A stretch of DNA of 64,000 nt, from contig NC_088790.1 in assembly GCF_949628265.1 (NCBI RefSeq), positions 31,996,545 through 32,060,544 on the forward strand. The letters are read 5' to 3'. The notes below the pieces were generated by a model. That model worked only from the letters and a program-made list of their open reading frames with translations, made no database searches and was not told the origin of the DNA. Positions 11,701 through 24,703 of this stretch are shown here, piece by piece (position 1 is the stretch's first letter; every line of letters starts with the position of its first letter). This DNA is from Cloeon dipterum. Lineage: Eukaryota; Arthropoda; Insecta; Ephemeroptera; Baetidae. A program made the translations under genes and the position numbers.

Positions 11701-11780
11701 CCAATATTGCTTTGTTTTTCTGCAAATTTGATACATCGTTTTTGGCGCATTGTAATTCGCTGAATCTAACGAGTGCTTGA
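5721..11780 (+). CDS. Multi-domain C-type-lectin-like secreted protein, copy 1 (985 aa, 26 exons)
   Basis: Exons: 5721-5765, 5824-5889, 5943-6023, 6076-6103, 6235-6323, 6664-6790, 6837-7051, 7219-7261, 7316-7407, 7461-7593, 8225-8556, 8724-8769, 8899-8963, 9019-9182, 9235-9272, 9376-9500, 9553-9625, 9682-9737, 9877-9955, 10010-10177, 10538-10774, 10832-10913, 11046-11113, 11164-11228, 11287-11458, 11512-11780. They total 2,958 nt, and every junction keeps phase. Residues 1-15 are a hydrophobic signal sequence. Two C-x4-C motifs follow (C27/C32 and C51/C56). Lectin-like domain 1 is about 93-217 (IWTS, WC, FCE), domain 2 about 253-398 (FWTAATRQGC, GSCLAID, FACQ), and domain 3 about 433-563 (YWTSGTNGNC, RWCSPE, FICE). 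A helical region spans 564-767 with C579, C685, C700 and C709, and C700-x8-C709 matches the OBP C5-C6 spacing. Domain 4 is about 795-985 (YRWCD, FFCKF). Canonical EPN/QPD and WND calcium motifs are absent, so calcium-independent binding is likely. Secretion and a recognition role are inferred from the fold; the ligand is unknown. Confidence 0.85.
7630..8200. repeat. Dispersed repeat inserted in intron 10 of copy 1
   Basis: Intron 10 is 631 bp here but only 52 bp in copy 2 and 70 bp in copy 4. The extra sequence carries AAGTCGAACGGTGT and TGACCTTTGACCT (7979-7991). It is related to 57590-58110 and, in the same intron position, to 22420-23035 in copy 3. It is therefore a mobile or dispersed element shared by copies 1 and 3 only. 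Confidence 0.75.
10281..10405. mobile_element. Foldback/MITE-like element in intron 20 of copy 1
   Basis: The 14-bp ends AGCGATCTATTTTC and GAAAATAGATCGCT are perfect inverted repeats of a 125 bp element. Inner arms (GGCGGAGGACCAC against GTGGTGCTCC) and a CTGATTGGCTGG / ACCAATCAG pair extend the palindrome. It has no coding capacity. Related elements sit in intron 20 of the other three copies. No clear target duplication is visible. Confidence 0.75.
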
Positions 11781-12441
11781 GCACCATTTATATCAATTTG
11801 TAGCCGTTTTTATGCGTGATTTTTTCAAGTTTTTCGGTGTTGGCTTTTTAGGAATTTTTGCGTGGTTCAATCCTTACAACAGTTACAATTTTGCATTCGC
11901 ATTCCTTCTGTTTTACTTGGAAATCATTAAAAGAGCTGTTCAAACTACACAAAGGCCCCTTTAATTGACGAAATTTGCGCAAAAGTATGTTTCCAATAAT
12001 AACTAGACAGTCATCTGTAAATTCAATCACTTTCAAGTATGTTGAGGAATCGTGTGTTGATGAGACTGAAATTTTCGAAAACATTGACGTTAAAAAGGCA
12101 CACCGATTCTCATCGCACGCCATCATATCACATCCGGTTAGCAATCACAGCAACTGTCTATAGTTTTAGGAATTTTGGGGAAATACATTTTTTTTCTGTT
12201 GAGAAATTTAGGAAATGCGCGAGACACCGTTTTTACAAATAAGAGGCATATTTATTTTGGAATTCTTCACTTTGACTGCTTTTTGCCTCAAAAAATAAAG
12301 AAAAATAGGACACGTGAATTGTAAAACAGCACCATGCAGAACGGAAGTTCGCTAGCGGAAACGGCACACAAAACCAGAGGAGAAATACCAATTTTTCGTA
12401 TGTTTCGAACTGGTTTCGCTCACTACTAGCTCTGTACTGTG
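11781..12441 (+). other. Spacer between copies 1 and 2, with upstream region of copy 2
   Basis: It holds the 3' flank of copy 1, the landmark block shared with 4761-5510, and the leader of copy 2 (E-box at 12311-12316). No canonical AATAAA lies within 300 bp of the copy 1 stop; the one at 12294-12299 already belongs to the duplicated 5' block. Short frames here are not conserved between copies. Confidence 0.6.
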
Positions 12442-15400
12442 ATGCTTTCTACCGTGATATTTCTCTGTTTGATACTGCAGCCTTTGGTAATTTATGATTA
12501 AATTTAAAATATATTACGGATTATTATAATTTTTATCCTCCAGGAAGCAGCAACGACCACAAGGCGCGTCAAGAAATGTTCTTCGGGAAATTGTACAAGA
12601 ACTACGCCGGTAAAATTAAATTTGTTGTACTTTGAAATATTTAAAAAATAAATATATTCTTCAGAGAGTAAGACAAACCACGAAGCCAATCGAACTGATC
12701 AACTGCAATGAGGGTGATTGCTCCATTTATGATTCAAGATTGAGGGTGATGACGTTTTAAAATGCTGAAAAAAATAATTTATTTTAATTTTTTACCAGAA
12801 CTTTCTCAGCTCTGCAATGTCAGATGGTAATATTGTCGAATTATAATTTATATTTTATTTAATTTCCTACTTTTTCAGATTTCATCTCGGTTTTATCTCA
12901 ATGTATGATGTAATTATAAGATATAAATTAAGGCTAATGTTTAAGCTTAAATTTCAGCCCCTTACGCTGTATTTCTGACGGATGGTTCGGAGTTGGGAGA
13001 CGTGTTTTTCAAGTGTGGCCGCATCTTTTTCGCCAGCTTTAATAAAGTTAGTAATTACGAAAGGGAATATTCAATTAATTTATTTTACGGGAGCTTAAAC
13101 TTGCTGGAAATGCTGAAATGCTCCCTAGCTATTTAAACAATAAAAAATAATAATTTCCAGGTGAAATTTGGAGATGCCGCTCTCGCTTGTGCCAAGCGAA
13201 AAATGCAATTACCTACAATTGAAGAAGGGGCAAACAACATGGAATGTCTCGCGCCAGGCATGGACGACATGTCATTCGATACCGAGAGTGAGTTTGTTTT
13301 TTATTATTCGTCATTTTTAAATTGTCAAATAGAATACTTTTTCATCTGGACGAGCGCAATGGCGGAGGGGAGCAACTGCAGGAATGCGGCGTATTCGTGG
13401 TGCACGGGAAACAGGAGCAGCATCAACCCCACCGACGTGGGCCTTCCGACAACGGTTTCGCGAAAGGAACGCTGCGTCGCGCTTTCCAGGATGAGCAAAA
13501 CGCTCGTCCGCTTGAACTGCGCCACGCCTACTTACTATTTCTGTGAAGTATAGGGGAAAATTATTAATTATATTTATAACTGATTTAATATTTAAATTTC
13601 AAGTATAAATGCAAGTCGGTTACCTGCCTGCAAAGCCAAGCCTGCAAACTAGACGTATAAATAAGAGAAATTCTCTGTTTATTCAAACTAATAATTATAA
13701 CCTCTCCTTAGGCATCTCTGTTCGAAAATGGGGATGTCAATGGATTAATAAGGAGTATAACATTTATTATTTAAGTTTTTTTTTATAATAGTTTAACGGT
13801 TTTATTTAGGACTCAAAGTGGAAGGGTATTGGGCGGAATGGCAAAGGAGGGAAGACGATTTTACCCTTTCTTACACAAGCTATATATTTGGCACCGATAG
13901 GGTGATGTCTTAAAATAAACCCCATAGTTCTTATTGTAATTTAAAATTCACCAGATGACTTGGACAGGCAGCATGAGGATGTGTTGCGCCTTGGGAATGA
14001 TGCCCATCAGAGTTACGGATGAATTTCTGTACGCACTCAACAATGTCGGCAATGCGAACAACAAAATTACGATATTTCATAATCCAGGTTAGTAAACTTA
14101 TTGGCCTTAAAATCAGTCAAAAAATCAAATTACCCGCAGCAAACCCCCTAAAACCGAACACAACGGAGGATCGATGGTACATAAAAACGAGTTTCTGGAC
14201 TGCCGCGACTCGGCAGGGTTGCGCAGGGCAGTACCGCTTCTGCAGGTACGACGACCTGGGACCGTGGGACTCGCAGGGAGACTTCTGGAGCATGCTCAAC
14301 CCGCGCGACACCGGATCGTGTCTGGCCATCGACCGGCAGTACACCGTCGAAGGCGCGCCCTTCGGGGTGCGGCAGGTCCAGTGCTCGTCGCGCAGCGGAA
14401 ATTTCGCCTGCCAGAAGGAAGGAAGGCTCGACAAAGTCGTCAATTCAGAAAAAGAGACCAGCGATCAGGTTTTTTAACACTGCAATAATTAGTGGGGATT
14501 TTTTTACCTTTCTAAAAATGACAGAGAACCAAGAACAATTGCGATCTACCTGTCTGCCCTGATCTGAAATATTGCCAATTTGACGTTTGTGCTCAATATA
14601 ATCTTTTTAATTAGATGCTAATGGTTTTTTTTTCTAGAATATTCACACTGCAACTTACGAAAACGAGGATCAAATTCTTGTTAGTAAGTATTGAAATGGG
14701 GTTGAACACACATCAGGGTACCACCTGGACAATGTTAGCTAAATATTTTTCTCCCTCCATGATATATTTCCTCCCCTTATTGCACCCCTCAAGCGCTTAA
14801 CGCGAAATTTCAGCTTCTTGGCAGCCCCTGAAGTCGCATACACATTAAATTTTGCTTTAGGTTAATCATTCCCGATGTTTAAAATATGTTGGCATGATTA
14901 TTCTGAGAAGAAGGAAATGATTTTGTTAAGATTAAAAACATTCTAGCAAAATAATTATAGTGGTTGCTCCCTAATACTCGGCACTGAGCAATTAATTCTT
15001 CAATCATGATTGTACTTTGACGAATCCACCCTATTCTCTAATTTAAAAATTTAATCTTTTTAAAATTTAAGAACCGTACCGATTGGGGGAGTGGAAAACA
15101 GCTTGCGGTGTTCGGTATTTAATACCAAAAGAGAAGGTAATGCTCTATTTCACGAAGGATCCTTACAGAAAATAAACTAACATTATTGTCACTCTGAAAA
15201 CTCGCACAGATGAATTGGGATGGTGCGCTAGAGCACTGTTGCAAATTAGGAATGCGGCTCTTGACTCTGCAGTCTGTCGAAAAGCTATCCTGTCTCGATG
15301 GCGTCTTAAGTGACGATGAAACTACCTACTGGACGTCGGGGACAAATGGAAACTGTTCAAACCAACGATTCCGGTTTTAAATAATGAGAATTGCCTGAGA

Positions 15401-17941
15401 TTTAATTTTAATTTTAATCCAATCGTGAATTAGTTGGTGCTCTCCAGAAATTAAAGACTTCATGAAGCCAAGTTTGAACCTCGAACAATCTACACTTAAA
15501 TTTAATCCAATCAGTTCGATCAAATTTAATACGTTTTTTCTAAATAATCTAACGTCAATTCTTCTTACAATTAGTGCAAGTATCTAAGCTATCTTCCATG
15601 ACTTCAAGGTTATGCGTCGTTGCAAAAAAATCACCCACTTTGGGGCCTATTTTGGGTGTTGACATCTGCTTTCTGTTCAACAAAGTCATTTGTGAAGTGC
15701 GTAATAAATAAATTGTATTTATGCAATAATTTAATTGATTTAAAAAGGGTCGCGTGCAGGCAGAGTCGCATCTGCAAGAAGTTTTTAATGAATGCAAAGC
15801 AACACACCGCGTTCCGCAACGTAATTTTTAATTCTGATTTTTAATAAGAACTTCAAAACATTTTAAATTTATAGGGGATTTAGAAAAATTCAACACCGTC
15901 CCATTGGATAGCTTCTCGTACAGGATGAAAGTAATGTCTCTTTTATTATTTATTATTTTAGTTGAGTTAACGCGGTCATTTAGTGTTTTTCGACTTGTAT
16001 CGCGGAACTTCTTGGATTGGTACATTTGACTTGCAAAACCTTTTTATTCAAATTAAACAAAATATCCTTCCTAGATTTATGGCAGTAGTGAATTTTGGAA
16101 GGATGTAGCCGAGAGATCTATTTCAAGAGTAACAGAAGCACGCGCGCTTGAAGGTATAACTAAACAAGTATCTATTGGAACAAATAATTAACTGATTTTA
16201 CGAATTGCAGACTTTGCTTCTGTCATGAAACAGTATCCGTTAAGCATGTTTAAGAAAGCGGCTGATAATTTGGACGCGCTGAAAATGATGCTGACAGAGC
16301 AGAGCAAACAAGAATCCTGGAAGGCGACCTTATTTATTAATTACGCGCTTGACAAGTTTTGGGAATGCATCAAAGCCGGTAAGCAAATAAAAACAAACTT
16401 GTTTTCTTCCTCATTGAATGATAGGGAAGTGTAAAATTTGACCCCGCAGTTGTAATAATGTAATAAGTAGATAAAGCGATTTTTTTCGCGCGGCGGAGAA
16501 CTACTTACGTCCTGATTTACAGGCGCAAGTATATATACGTTTTCGTTCATAGTCCTCCGCAACGTGAAAAAGATCGCTTAGAGCTGTTTGGAAGGAAACT
16601 TTCGGTCAAATGATATGCTTTTCCTTGAAAGAAAGAAATTTGTTTGGGGAGGTTTGATTAAAATACATATATTTTATGTCAATGCTAGTAAATGAGAGCA
16701 GAGTTCAAGATGAATGCTCCTTTGTGCACAATTTCTTGAAATGCTATACCAACGGGACCGCATCCCTGGAAAAATTCTGGACAAGGAATTTGGACAACAT
16801 ATTCGACCCACGAGAATATGCTCTAACGTTGATGAAATCGTTTACGCAGTCCAAGCCGGAATTGGACGCGTCTAATTCTAATTTCCAACGACAATCAACT
16901 TTGACTTGTTTGTTTTTTCGTTCAGAGTAAAAATTGGTCGAATTAAAAGTAATTTATATATATTACAGTAATATCAAAAGACGATGTCAGAGAGAGCCAA
17001 AAATTTGTGAGATACGTCAATCTTGTCTCAATGACGGAAGAATACACAAGGTAAGTATTAAGCCTAAAAAAGTTGTCAACAATTGTAACAACTCTTTGCT
17101 GTTCCTGTGCTCTTTCAAAACTTTAAAATAAGAAACAAATATATTGTCTCCATGGTGTATATTCAGTTGAATATCATTGAAAGTTTGAAACAACATTCCA
17201 GCTCAAAATGCAGCTTCAAGATATTACGACCAAAAAATTGGACCTCAAAAGACGCTTGTTTAGAAATAAGTACGCTTCTGCTGATTAGACATTTAAAACT
17301 CTAATTATATAATTTCAAGATAAATATCTGGAGCCAACTCCTTTCGAAGACGTCCTGAAGAGCAAAGCGCTCAACCTGACCAAGGTTTGCCATTATAAAA
17401 CGCTCATGATTTTAGTAACTTAAATAATTTCCTTTATTATCAAGCGATTTCCGTCAGCATTCGCTGCTTCCATTTGCCAACGAGCGAACGGAAGTCTGGT
17501 TACATCCGACTACCCCTTTATTGCAAATCTAAGCAGCATTGCGAAAAACGAGAGCAGATATTATTCATTGGCAGGCACGGGCAAACCAGTAGATGTATTT
17601 ATGGGTGCAGAACCATGTAAATAAGCAAGAATTTTATTAAAAGAAAAGAATATCTTAATCTATAATTTTCAGTCATTCATTGCGTGCTTCTGGACGAAAT
17701 TTACGAAGACTCTCAGGGAGTTTACCGCTGGTGTGACACGTCGAAAGTGGTTCCTAAGGAAGCCACTTCTTCCTATCTATTCTCGACGACGTTTGCCAAT
17801 TTCTACGATGGCTCATCTAGGTCTCAGAAATATCAGCAACAGCCTGCGAACGAAGCCTTTTCCAATGTTGCTTTGTTTTTCTGCAAGTTTGATAAATCGT
17901 TTTTGGCGCATTGTGATTCACTGAATCTAACGAGCGCTTGA
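12442..17941 (+). CDS. Multi-domain C-type-lectin-like secreted protein, copy 2 (977 aa, 26 exons)
   Basis: Exons: 12442-12486, 12544-12609, 12665-12745, 12799-12826, 12958-13046, 13161-13287, 13333-13547, 13712-13754, 13810-13901, 13955-14087, 14140-14468, 14638-14683, 15072-15136, 15210-15373, 15434-15471, 15575-15696, 15748-15820, 15875-15930, 16075-16153, 16211-16378, 16689-16907, 16969-17050, 17202-17269, 17320-17384, 17445-17616, 17673-17941. They total 2,934 nt and stay in frame. Domain order is as in copy 1. Relative to copy 1, exon 11 and exon 16 are each one codon shorter and exon 21 six codons shorter. Exon 10 to exon 11 are separated by only 52 bp. Exons 13-16 resemble copy 1 (DMCFLY against DICFLF) more than copies 3 and 4. 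The frame is intact and all key cysteines are kept, so the gene is probably functional. A poly(A) signal lies 149 bp past the stop. Confidence 0.85.
16475..16578. mobile_element. Diverged foldback element in intron 20 of copy 2
   Basis: The ends AGCGAT and ATCGCT, with inner arms GCGGCGGAG and CTCCGC, match the intron 20 element of the other copies. The centre has no similarity to that of copies 1 and 3. At 104 bp it is shorter and its ends are degraded. Confidence 0.55.
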
Positions 17942-18708
17942 TGAGCCCCATTAATTTAAATTTTGCAATTGTTTGATTACATGTGTGATTTACGTTTTTA
18001 ATTTTTGGTGTTGGCTATTGTGGTCTAGATTATTTTAAACCCATGAGTAAATTGCGGCAAGCTCCAATAATTGAATGTAAATGAAGCAAAATAAAAAGAT
18101 TTTGTCTCAGCTATAATCTACTTCTTTATTTTTAAAATATCTTTCAATACAAAAATTACATAAACATATAATTTCTGTCTGAGCAACAATTTTTCCCGCT
18201 AAATTCAGCAGCCATTGGAGCAGGAAACGCAGCGTTGATAATTTTTGGACGAGTGCCGCCTCTGCAATGGCGCTTCCGAGCGATTTGCCCTGGGAAACGG
18301 CGAGTGTACACTTTTGAGAAGATGGCAATTGGCGTGACACATTATCTTCGTTATCCGAACGGCTCAACAGGCGTGCAGAAGGAAAACTCGGCGCGCAGCA
18401 GCCTGGAAAATTATAATACGAGAGGCAGACGACGACGACGAAGCGAAAGACAAGTTTTATTCAAACGCGCACGCATGCTCTTTTATTAACGATTGCGCTT
18501 CCAATGAATTTTTCGCGCCCCAGTAAGAGAGTACACATATTCTCTGAAGGGGATGAAAAGGCGGCACTAGGAATGAAAGGGTGGAAACTAGGACACGGGT
18601 ATTTCATTGGTTTATAAAGGGGGGCCGTTTTAATCGTCTCTTCTAAAAATCCACCACCGAAAAAAATCACGCATAAACAAACGGTTGCAAAATGAAAATA
18701 ATTAATGC
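17942..18708. other. Central spacer of the inverted duplication
   Basis: This 767 bp lies between the converging stops of copies 2 and 3. Its flanks carry the 3' regions of the two genes. The middle (about 18200-18600) is single-copy in this window and contains a GACGACGACGA run. It holds no convincing gene. An AATAAA that could serve copy 2 is at 18090-18095. Confidence 0.6.
18090..18095 (+). terminator. Poly(A) signal, copy 2
   Basis: AATAAA 149 bp downstream of the copy 2 stop. It is the nearest canonical signal and is absent at the same place in the other copies. Confidence 0.45.
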
Positions 18709-21700
18709 TCAACCACTCGTTAGATTCAGCGAATTACAATATGTCAAAAACCATTTATCGAATTTGCAGAAGAACAAAGGTACATAGGAAGAGTCGTCGC
18801 TGGCAGATCGTTGCGAATATTTGTAATCCGCAGATGAAGCATCGTAAGAAGTGGCTCGCGACGCCGTGAAGAAAGGGGAAGAAGTGACTTCATTTGACAC
18901 CACTTTCGAGGTGTCACACCAGCGGTAAACTCCCTGAGAGTCCTCGTAAATTTCGTCCAGAAGCATGACAGAAATAGCTGAAAATAATCGATTTAGCTGC
19001 TTGAATAGTTTAATTATTTGTGCTTATTTACATGGTTCTACAGGCTTCGATGCAGCATTTAATAGGCTGCCCGCGACTGCCAATGAATAATATCTGCTCT
19101 CGTTTTTCGCTATGCTGCTTAGGTCCGCAAGGTAGGGGTAGTCGGACGTAACCAGACTTCCGTTCGCTCGCTGGCAAATGGCAGCAGCCACTGCTGGCGG
19201 AAATCGCTTGATAATAAAGGAAATTATTTAAATTAATAAAATCGTGAGCGGCGATATAATATGGCACACCTTGGTCAGGTTAAGCGCTTTGCTCTTGAGG
19301 ACGTCTTCAAATGGAGTGGGCTCCAGATATTTATCTTGAAATGACAACTTGAGTTTTAAATGTCTAGCCAGCAGAAGCGAATACCTTTTTCTAAACAAGC
19401 GTCTCTTGAGGTCCAATTTTTGGGTCGTAATAACTTAAAGTTGCATCTTGAGCTGGAAAGTTTTTTCAACCATTGAAACATTATTGTTTCTTAATCCTCA
19501 TTAAAACAATTATTCTAGTTCGCTAATTATATTTGGACGGAAATTTCTCATTAACCGAATATTTATTCACCTTGTGTATTCTTCCGTCAATGAGATGGCG
19601 TTGATGAATCTCACAAATTTTTGGCTTTCCCTGATATCTTCATTTCCAAAACCTAGAACATGTATAACATACTTACAATAAGGCCAAATTTTACTATGAA
19701 CTAAAAAACAAACTTGACAAAGATGCCATTTCTAAAGATGAAAAAAAATCATTCTGCTGATTCCCAAAAGTAGACGCTATTTGCAAAAATGATGTCGACA
19801 ACGTTAGAGCATATTCTCTCCGGTCGAATATATTGTCCAAATTCCTGGTCCAGAATTTTTCCAGTGAAGAGGTCCCGTTGGTATAGCATCTCATGAAATT
19901 GTGCACAAAAGAGCATTCATCTTGTATTCTGATCCGCTTAACTATATCAGTGACAAAAATATCAAGATTTTAAATCCCAATAAAAGTATTTTTTGTACAT
20001 ATATTTCAAGGAATGCGTGCCATTTGACTAAAGGTTTCCTAATACCTCCCTGCTGTTCTGATTGTGGGTGGTCAGCGATCTATATTTTCGCACAACGGAG
20101 CACCACGCAAGAACATGCTCTGATTGGTAAAAATTAACTACCGCCAGCCAATCAGAACGTATTAAGTGGTCCTCCGCCACAAAAAAGAAAATAGATCGCT
20201 TTTTATCTACACTGCTTTACAAATTAAAACTGGGATCGAATTTTACGCTTGCATTGTTCATTAATTGAGGAGAGGACGACCAGTTTTTTCAATTATCAGC
20301 TTACCGATTTCGACGCATTCCCAAAACTTGTCAAGCGCGTAATTAATAAACAAAGTGGCCTTCCAGGATTCTTGTTTGCTCTGCTCCGTCAGCATCATTT
20401 TCAGCGCGTCCAAATTATCTGCCGCTTTCTTGAACATGCTTAACGGATACTGTTTCATGACAGAAGCAAAGTCTGCAATTCGTAAAATCAGTTAATTATT
20501 TGTTCCAATAGATACTTGTTTATAGTTATACCTTCAAGCGCGCGTGCTTCTTTTACTCTTGAAATTGATCTCTCAGCTACATCCTCCCAAAATTTTTTAC
20601 TGTCATAAATCTAGAGAAGAAAATGCTTGAAGTGTAAGATTTCGAATTAAAAAAATTACCAATCCGAGAAGTTCCGCGATACAAGTCGAAAAACACTAAA
20701 TGATTGCTAACTTAATTCAAATTTAAATAATAAAAGAGATATTACTTTCATTCTGTACGAGAAGCTATCCAATGGGACGGTGTTGAATCTTTCCAAGTCC
20801 CCTAAAAATATTAAATGTTTAGGAGCTGTGATTAAAAAAAAAAAAAAAAATTACGTTGTGCGACACGATGTGTTAATCTGCATTCATTGAAAACTTCTTG
20901 CAGATGCGACTCGGCCTGCACGCGGCCCTTGTTTCAACAAATATTTGTATTAATTTTCGCGAGAGTACAATTCTAAAATTTGTTACGAACTTCACAAACG
21001 GCTTTATTGGACATCATGCACATGTACGCGCCAAAAATTGGCCCCAAAGTGGGTGACTTTTTGGCAGCCACGCATATTTTGGAAGTCATGAAAGGAGGCA
21101 GCTCAGATATTTTCACTTAACACGGAAATTAGATGACTGAGAAAATTTAATTAAATTTAATATCGCACTGCCTGGATTAAAATTCAGAATAGTTTGTTCG
21201 ACGTTCAAACTTGGTTTAATGAAGTCTTTAATTTCAGGGGAGCACCAACTAATTTGCGATTGGATTTAAATTAAAATTAAATGTCAGGTTATTCGTTTTA
21301 GACCGCAATCGTTGGTTCAGACAGCCTCCATTTGTCCCCGACGTCCAGTAGCCAGTTCCGTCGTCGCTTAAGACGCCATCGAGACAGGATAGTTTTTCGA
21401 CAGACTGCACAGTCAACAGCCGCATTCCCAAGGAGCAACAGAACCCTAGCGCCATTTCCCAAGGCATCTTTTGAAAGATGTTAGTTTTTGGTCAGTCGTA
21501 TAATCGTATTACCGGGTCTTTTGCTATTAAATATCGAACTCCGCAAGCTGTTTTCCACTCTCCAAATTGGTACGGCTCTTAAATTTAGAACTGAAATTAT
21601 TTTTTAACCTTTGGGTCGTCAATCAAGGGTTGGTTTTGCATTTGCAGCTTAAATTTTCGAAAAAAATTAAGAAAATCATTTTAACATTCAAAATTTTATA

Positions 21701-24700
21701 AAAAAAATAGTAAGTAATAACGGAGGTTTCAGGAGAATAAGAAATCCTGCAAAATCCCAGAGGGTGAAAATTTAACATTTTCTAAGGTTTCACCCTGAAA
21801 ATTTCATTAGCTGTGATCTCGGGAGAGAACGATGAGTTGGACACCAATTTTATACTTACTAAAAAGAATTTGTTCCTGGTTTTCAAAAGTTGCAGTTCGC
21901 ATTTTCTAAATAAAAACCAAATTATATAGTTAAATGATTATATTGAGCACAAACGTCAAATTGGCAATATTTCAGATCAGAGCAGACAGGTTCACGGCAA
22001 TTTTTGTCGGTCCTCTGTCATTTTTATAACAGTAATTAATCCCCACTAATTATTGCAGTGTTAAAAAACCTGTTCGCTGGTCTCTTTTTCTGAATTGACG
22101 AAACTGTCGAGCCTTCCTTCCTTCTGGCAGGCGAAATTTCCGCTCGGCGACGAGCACTGCACCTGGCGCACCCCGAAGGGCGCGCCCTCGTCGGTGTACT
22201 GCCGGTCGACGGCCAGACACGATCCGGTGTCGCGCGGGTTGAGCATGCTCCAGAATTTTCCCTGCGAGTCCCACGGCCCCAGGTCGTCGTACCTGCAGAA
22301 GCGGTACTGCCCTGCGCACCCCTGCCGAGTCGCGGCAGACCAGAAACTCGTTTTTATGTACGAACGATCTTCCGTTGTTTCCGATTTTTTCGGGTTTGCT
22401 GAAGACAATTTGGGGTTTATATTTAGTGAAAATCGATGAACATCATGTACTGTATTTCAAATGTAATTATCTAATTTTTTGGTAGAAAAATTCGGCAGGG
22501 TTGTTCTGGTAGTGTCTGACGAAATTCATCCCTTAACAAGTAACTAAAGAATATTTTCATTGAGAATCCAAAAAATTATTTAGGGTTGGTTCTATTTAAA
22601 GGTTAGTGTGTGCCTTAGAATCCTCTCGTCAAGCCCTGTCGAATGAAAACCGAATTTAAAGTCATCAGTCTAGGTCAAAGGTCATTAAGGGTCATTTTTG
22701 AAAATTTCTGAGTAATTTTCGGATTTTTTAAAATCAGTACCATAATTTAAAAACCAGAAAACTGTTCAAAACAGGTCTCAGGGTATGTTTAATATTGTGT
22801 GAAAATTTCAAGGTGAAGTTCAGCTTCGTTTTAGAGAAATTAAAATTTTAATTTAAAAAACACGAAATTCGCATTTTTTTCTGCAAAATTTTGTGAACGC
22901 CAGATCTCAGGTTCAACCTGGCTTGTCTTCCTCTGCTGAGCTTAATGGTTTCGGGGTGCTCACCCCCACCCTTATTCATCCGCTGTGTCGAAAAGCACGA
23001 TTTTTTTTTATTTTTGTAGCAATAATTTTGTTCAATTTTCAGGGCAGTAAATACACTAACCTGGATTGTAAAAGATGGTAATTTTGTTGGTCGCATTGCC
23101 GACATTGTTAAGAGCGTAGAGAAATTCATCCGTAACTCTGATCGGCATCATTCCCAAAGCGCAACACATCCTCATGCTGTTTGTCCAAGTCATCTAGAAA
23201 AGCGAATTTAAATTTCCAGTAGGAACTATGGGGTTTATTTTAAGACATCACCTTTTTGGTGCCAAATATATAGCTTGTGTAAGAAACAGTGAATTCGTCA
23301 ACCTGTCTTTGCCATTCAGCCCAATACCCTTCCACCTCGCGTCCTAAATAAAACCGTTAAACTATTATAAAAAAAACTTAAATTAATAAATGTTATATAC
23401 GCCTTATTAATCCATTAACATCCCCATTTTCGAAAAGAGTTGCCTAAGAAAAAGATTACTTAAAATAAACAGAGAATTTATCTTATTTACGTTAAGTTTG
23501 CAGGCCCGACTTTGCAGGCAGGTAACCGACTTGCATTTATACTTGAAATTTAAATATTTAATTAATTATATTTATAATTAATAATTTTCCCCTATACTTC
23601 ACAGAAATAGTAAGTGGGCGTGGCGCAGTTCAAGCGGACGAGCGTTTTGCTCATCCTGGACAGCGCGACGCAGCGTTCCTTTCGCGAAACCGTTGTCGGA
23701 AGGCCCACGTCGGTGGGAATGATGCTGCTCCTGTTTCCCGCGCACCAAGAATACGCCGCATTCCGGCAGTTGCTCCCCTCCGCCATGGCGCTCGTCCAGA
23801 TGAAAAAGTATTCTATTTGACAATTTCAAAATGACGAATAATAAAAAAACGAACTCACTCTCGGTATCAAATGACATGTCGTTCATGCCTGGCGCGAGAC
23901 ATTCCATGTTGTTTGCCCCTTCTTCTATTGTTGGTAATTGCATTTTTCGCTTGGCACAAGCGAGAGCGGCATCTCCAAATTTCACCTGGAAATTATTATT
24001 TTTTATTGTTTAAATAGCTAGGGAGCATTTCAGCATTTCCAGCAAGTTTAAGCTCCCGTAAAATAAATTAATTGAATATTCCCTTTCGTAATTACTAACT
24101 TTATTAAAGCTGGCGAAAAAGATGCGGCCACACTTGAAAAAAACATCCCCCAAATCGGAACCATCCGTCAGAAATACAGCATAAGGGGCTGAAATTGAAG
24201 CAAAAATATTAGCCCTAATTTATATCTTGTAATTACAACATACATTGAGATAAAACCGAGATGAAATCTGAAAAAAATAAGAAATTAAATAAAATATAAA
24301 TTATAATTCGACAATACTACCATCTGACATTGCAGAGCTGAGGAAGTTCTGGTAAAAATTTTATTAAATTGAATTTTTCAGCATTTTAAAACGTCATCAC
24401 CCTCAATCTTGAATCATAAATGGAGCAATCACCCTCATTGCAGTTGATCAGTTCGATTGGCTTCGTGGTTTGTCTTACTCTCTTTAGGATACATATTTTT
24501 TTAAATATTTCTAAATGCATTAAATTAAATTTTACCGGCGTAATTCTTGTACAATTTCCCGAGGAACATTTCCTGACCCGTCTTGTGGTCGATGCTGCTT
24601 CCTGAAGAATAAAAATTATAATAAATCGTGGCTTATTTTGAAATAAATAACAAATTACCAGAGGCTGGAATATGAAACAGAGAAATATCACGGTAGAAAG

Positions 24701-24703
24701 CAT
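18709..24703 (-). CDS. Multi-domain C-type-lectin-like secreted protein, copy 3 (982 aa, 26 exons)
   Basis: Exons, 5' to 3' on the - strand: 24659-24703, 24536-24601, 24401-24481, 24321-24348, 24100-24188, 23859-23985, 23598-23812, 23401-23443, 23252-23343, 23061-23193, 22070-22398, 21860-21905, 21513-21577, 21304-21467, 21211-21248, 20991-21115, 20855-20927, 20746-20801, 20532-20610, 20305-20472, 19714-19941, 19571-19652, 19385-19452, 19270-19334, 19032-19206, 18709-18977. They total 2,949 nt with phase kept throughout. Domains are as in copy 1. Exon 21 is three codons shorter and exon 25 one codon longer than in copy 1. The last exon is the most divergent of the four (PLFFCKFDKWFL, NLTSG end). 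Intron 10 has the same inserted repeat as copy 1, and intron 20 and the end of exon 20 also match copy 1, while exons 13-16 match copy 4. The open frame argues for function. Confidence 0.85.
20074..20200. mobile_element. Foldback element in intron 20 of copy 3
   Basis: This 127 bp element is nearly identical, in reverse complement, to the one at 10281-10405. It shares the inner segment GCCAGCCAATCAGAACG and adjoining intron sequence such as GGAGAGGACGACCAG. That degree of match is greater than with copies 2 and 4. Confidence 0.75.
22420..23035. repeat. Dispersed repeat inserted in intron 10 of copy 3
   Basis: This is the same family, in the same intron, as the insert in copy 1. It carries AGGTCAAAGGTCA at 22672-22684, and a CTCACCCCC / GGTTCAACC portion related to repeat E. 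It makes intron 10 662 bp long. Confidence 0.75.
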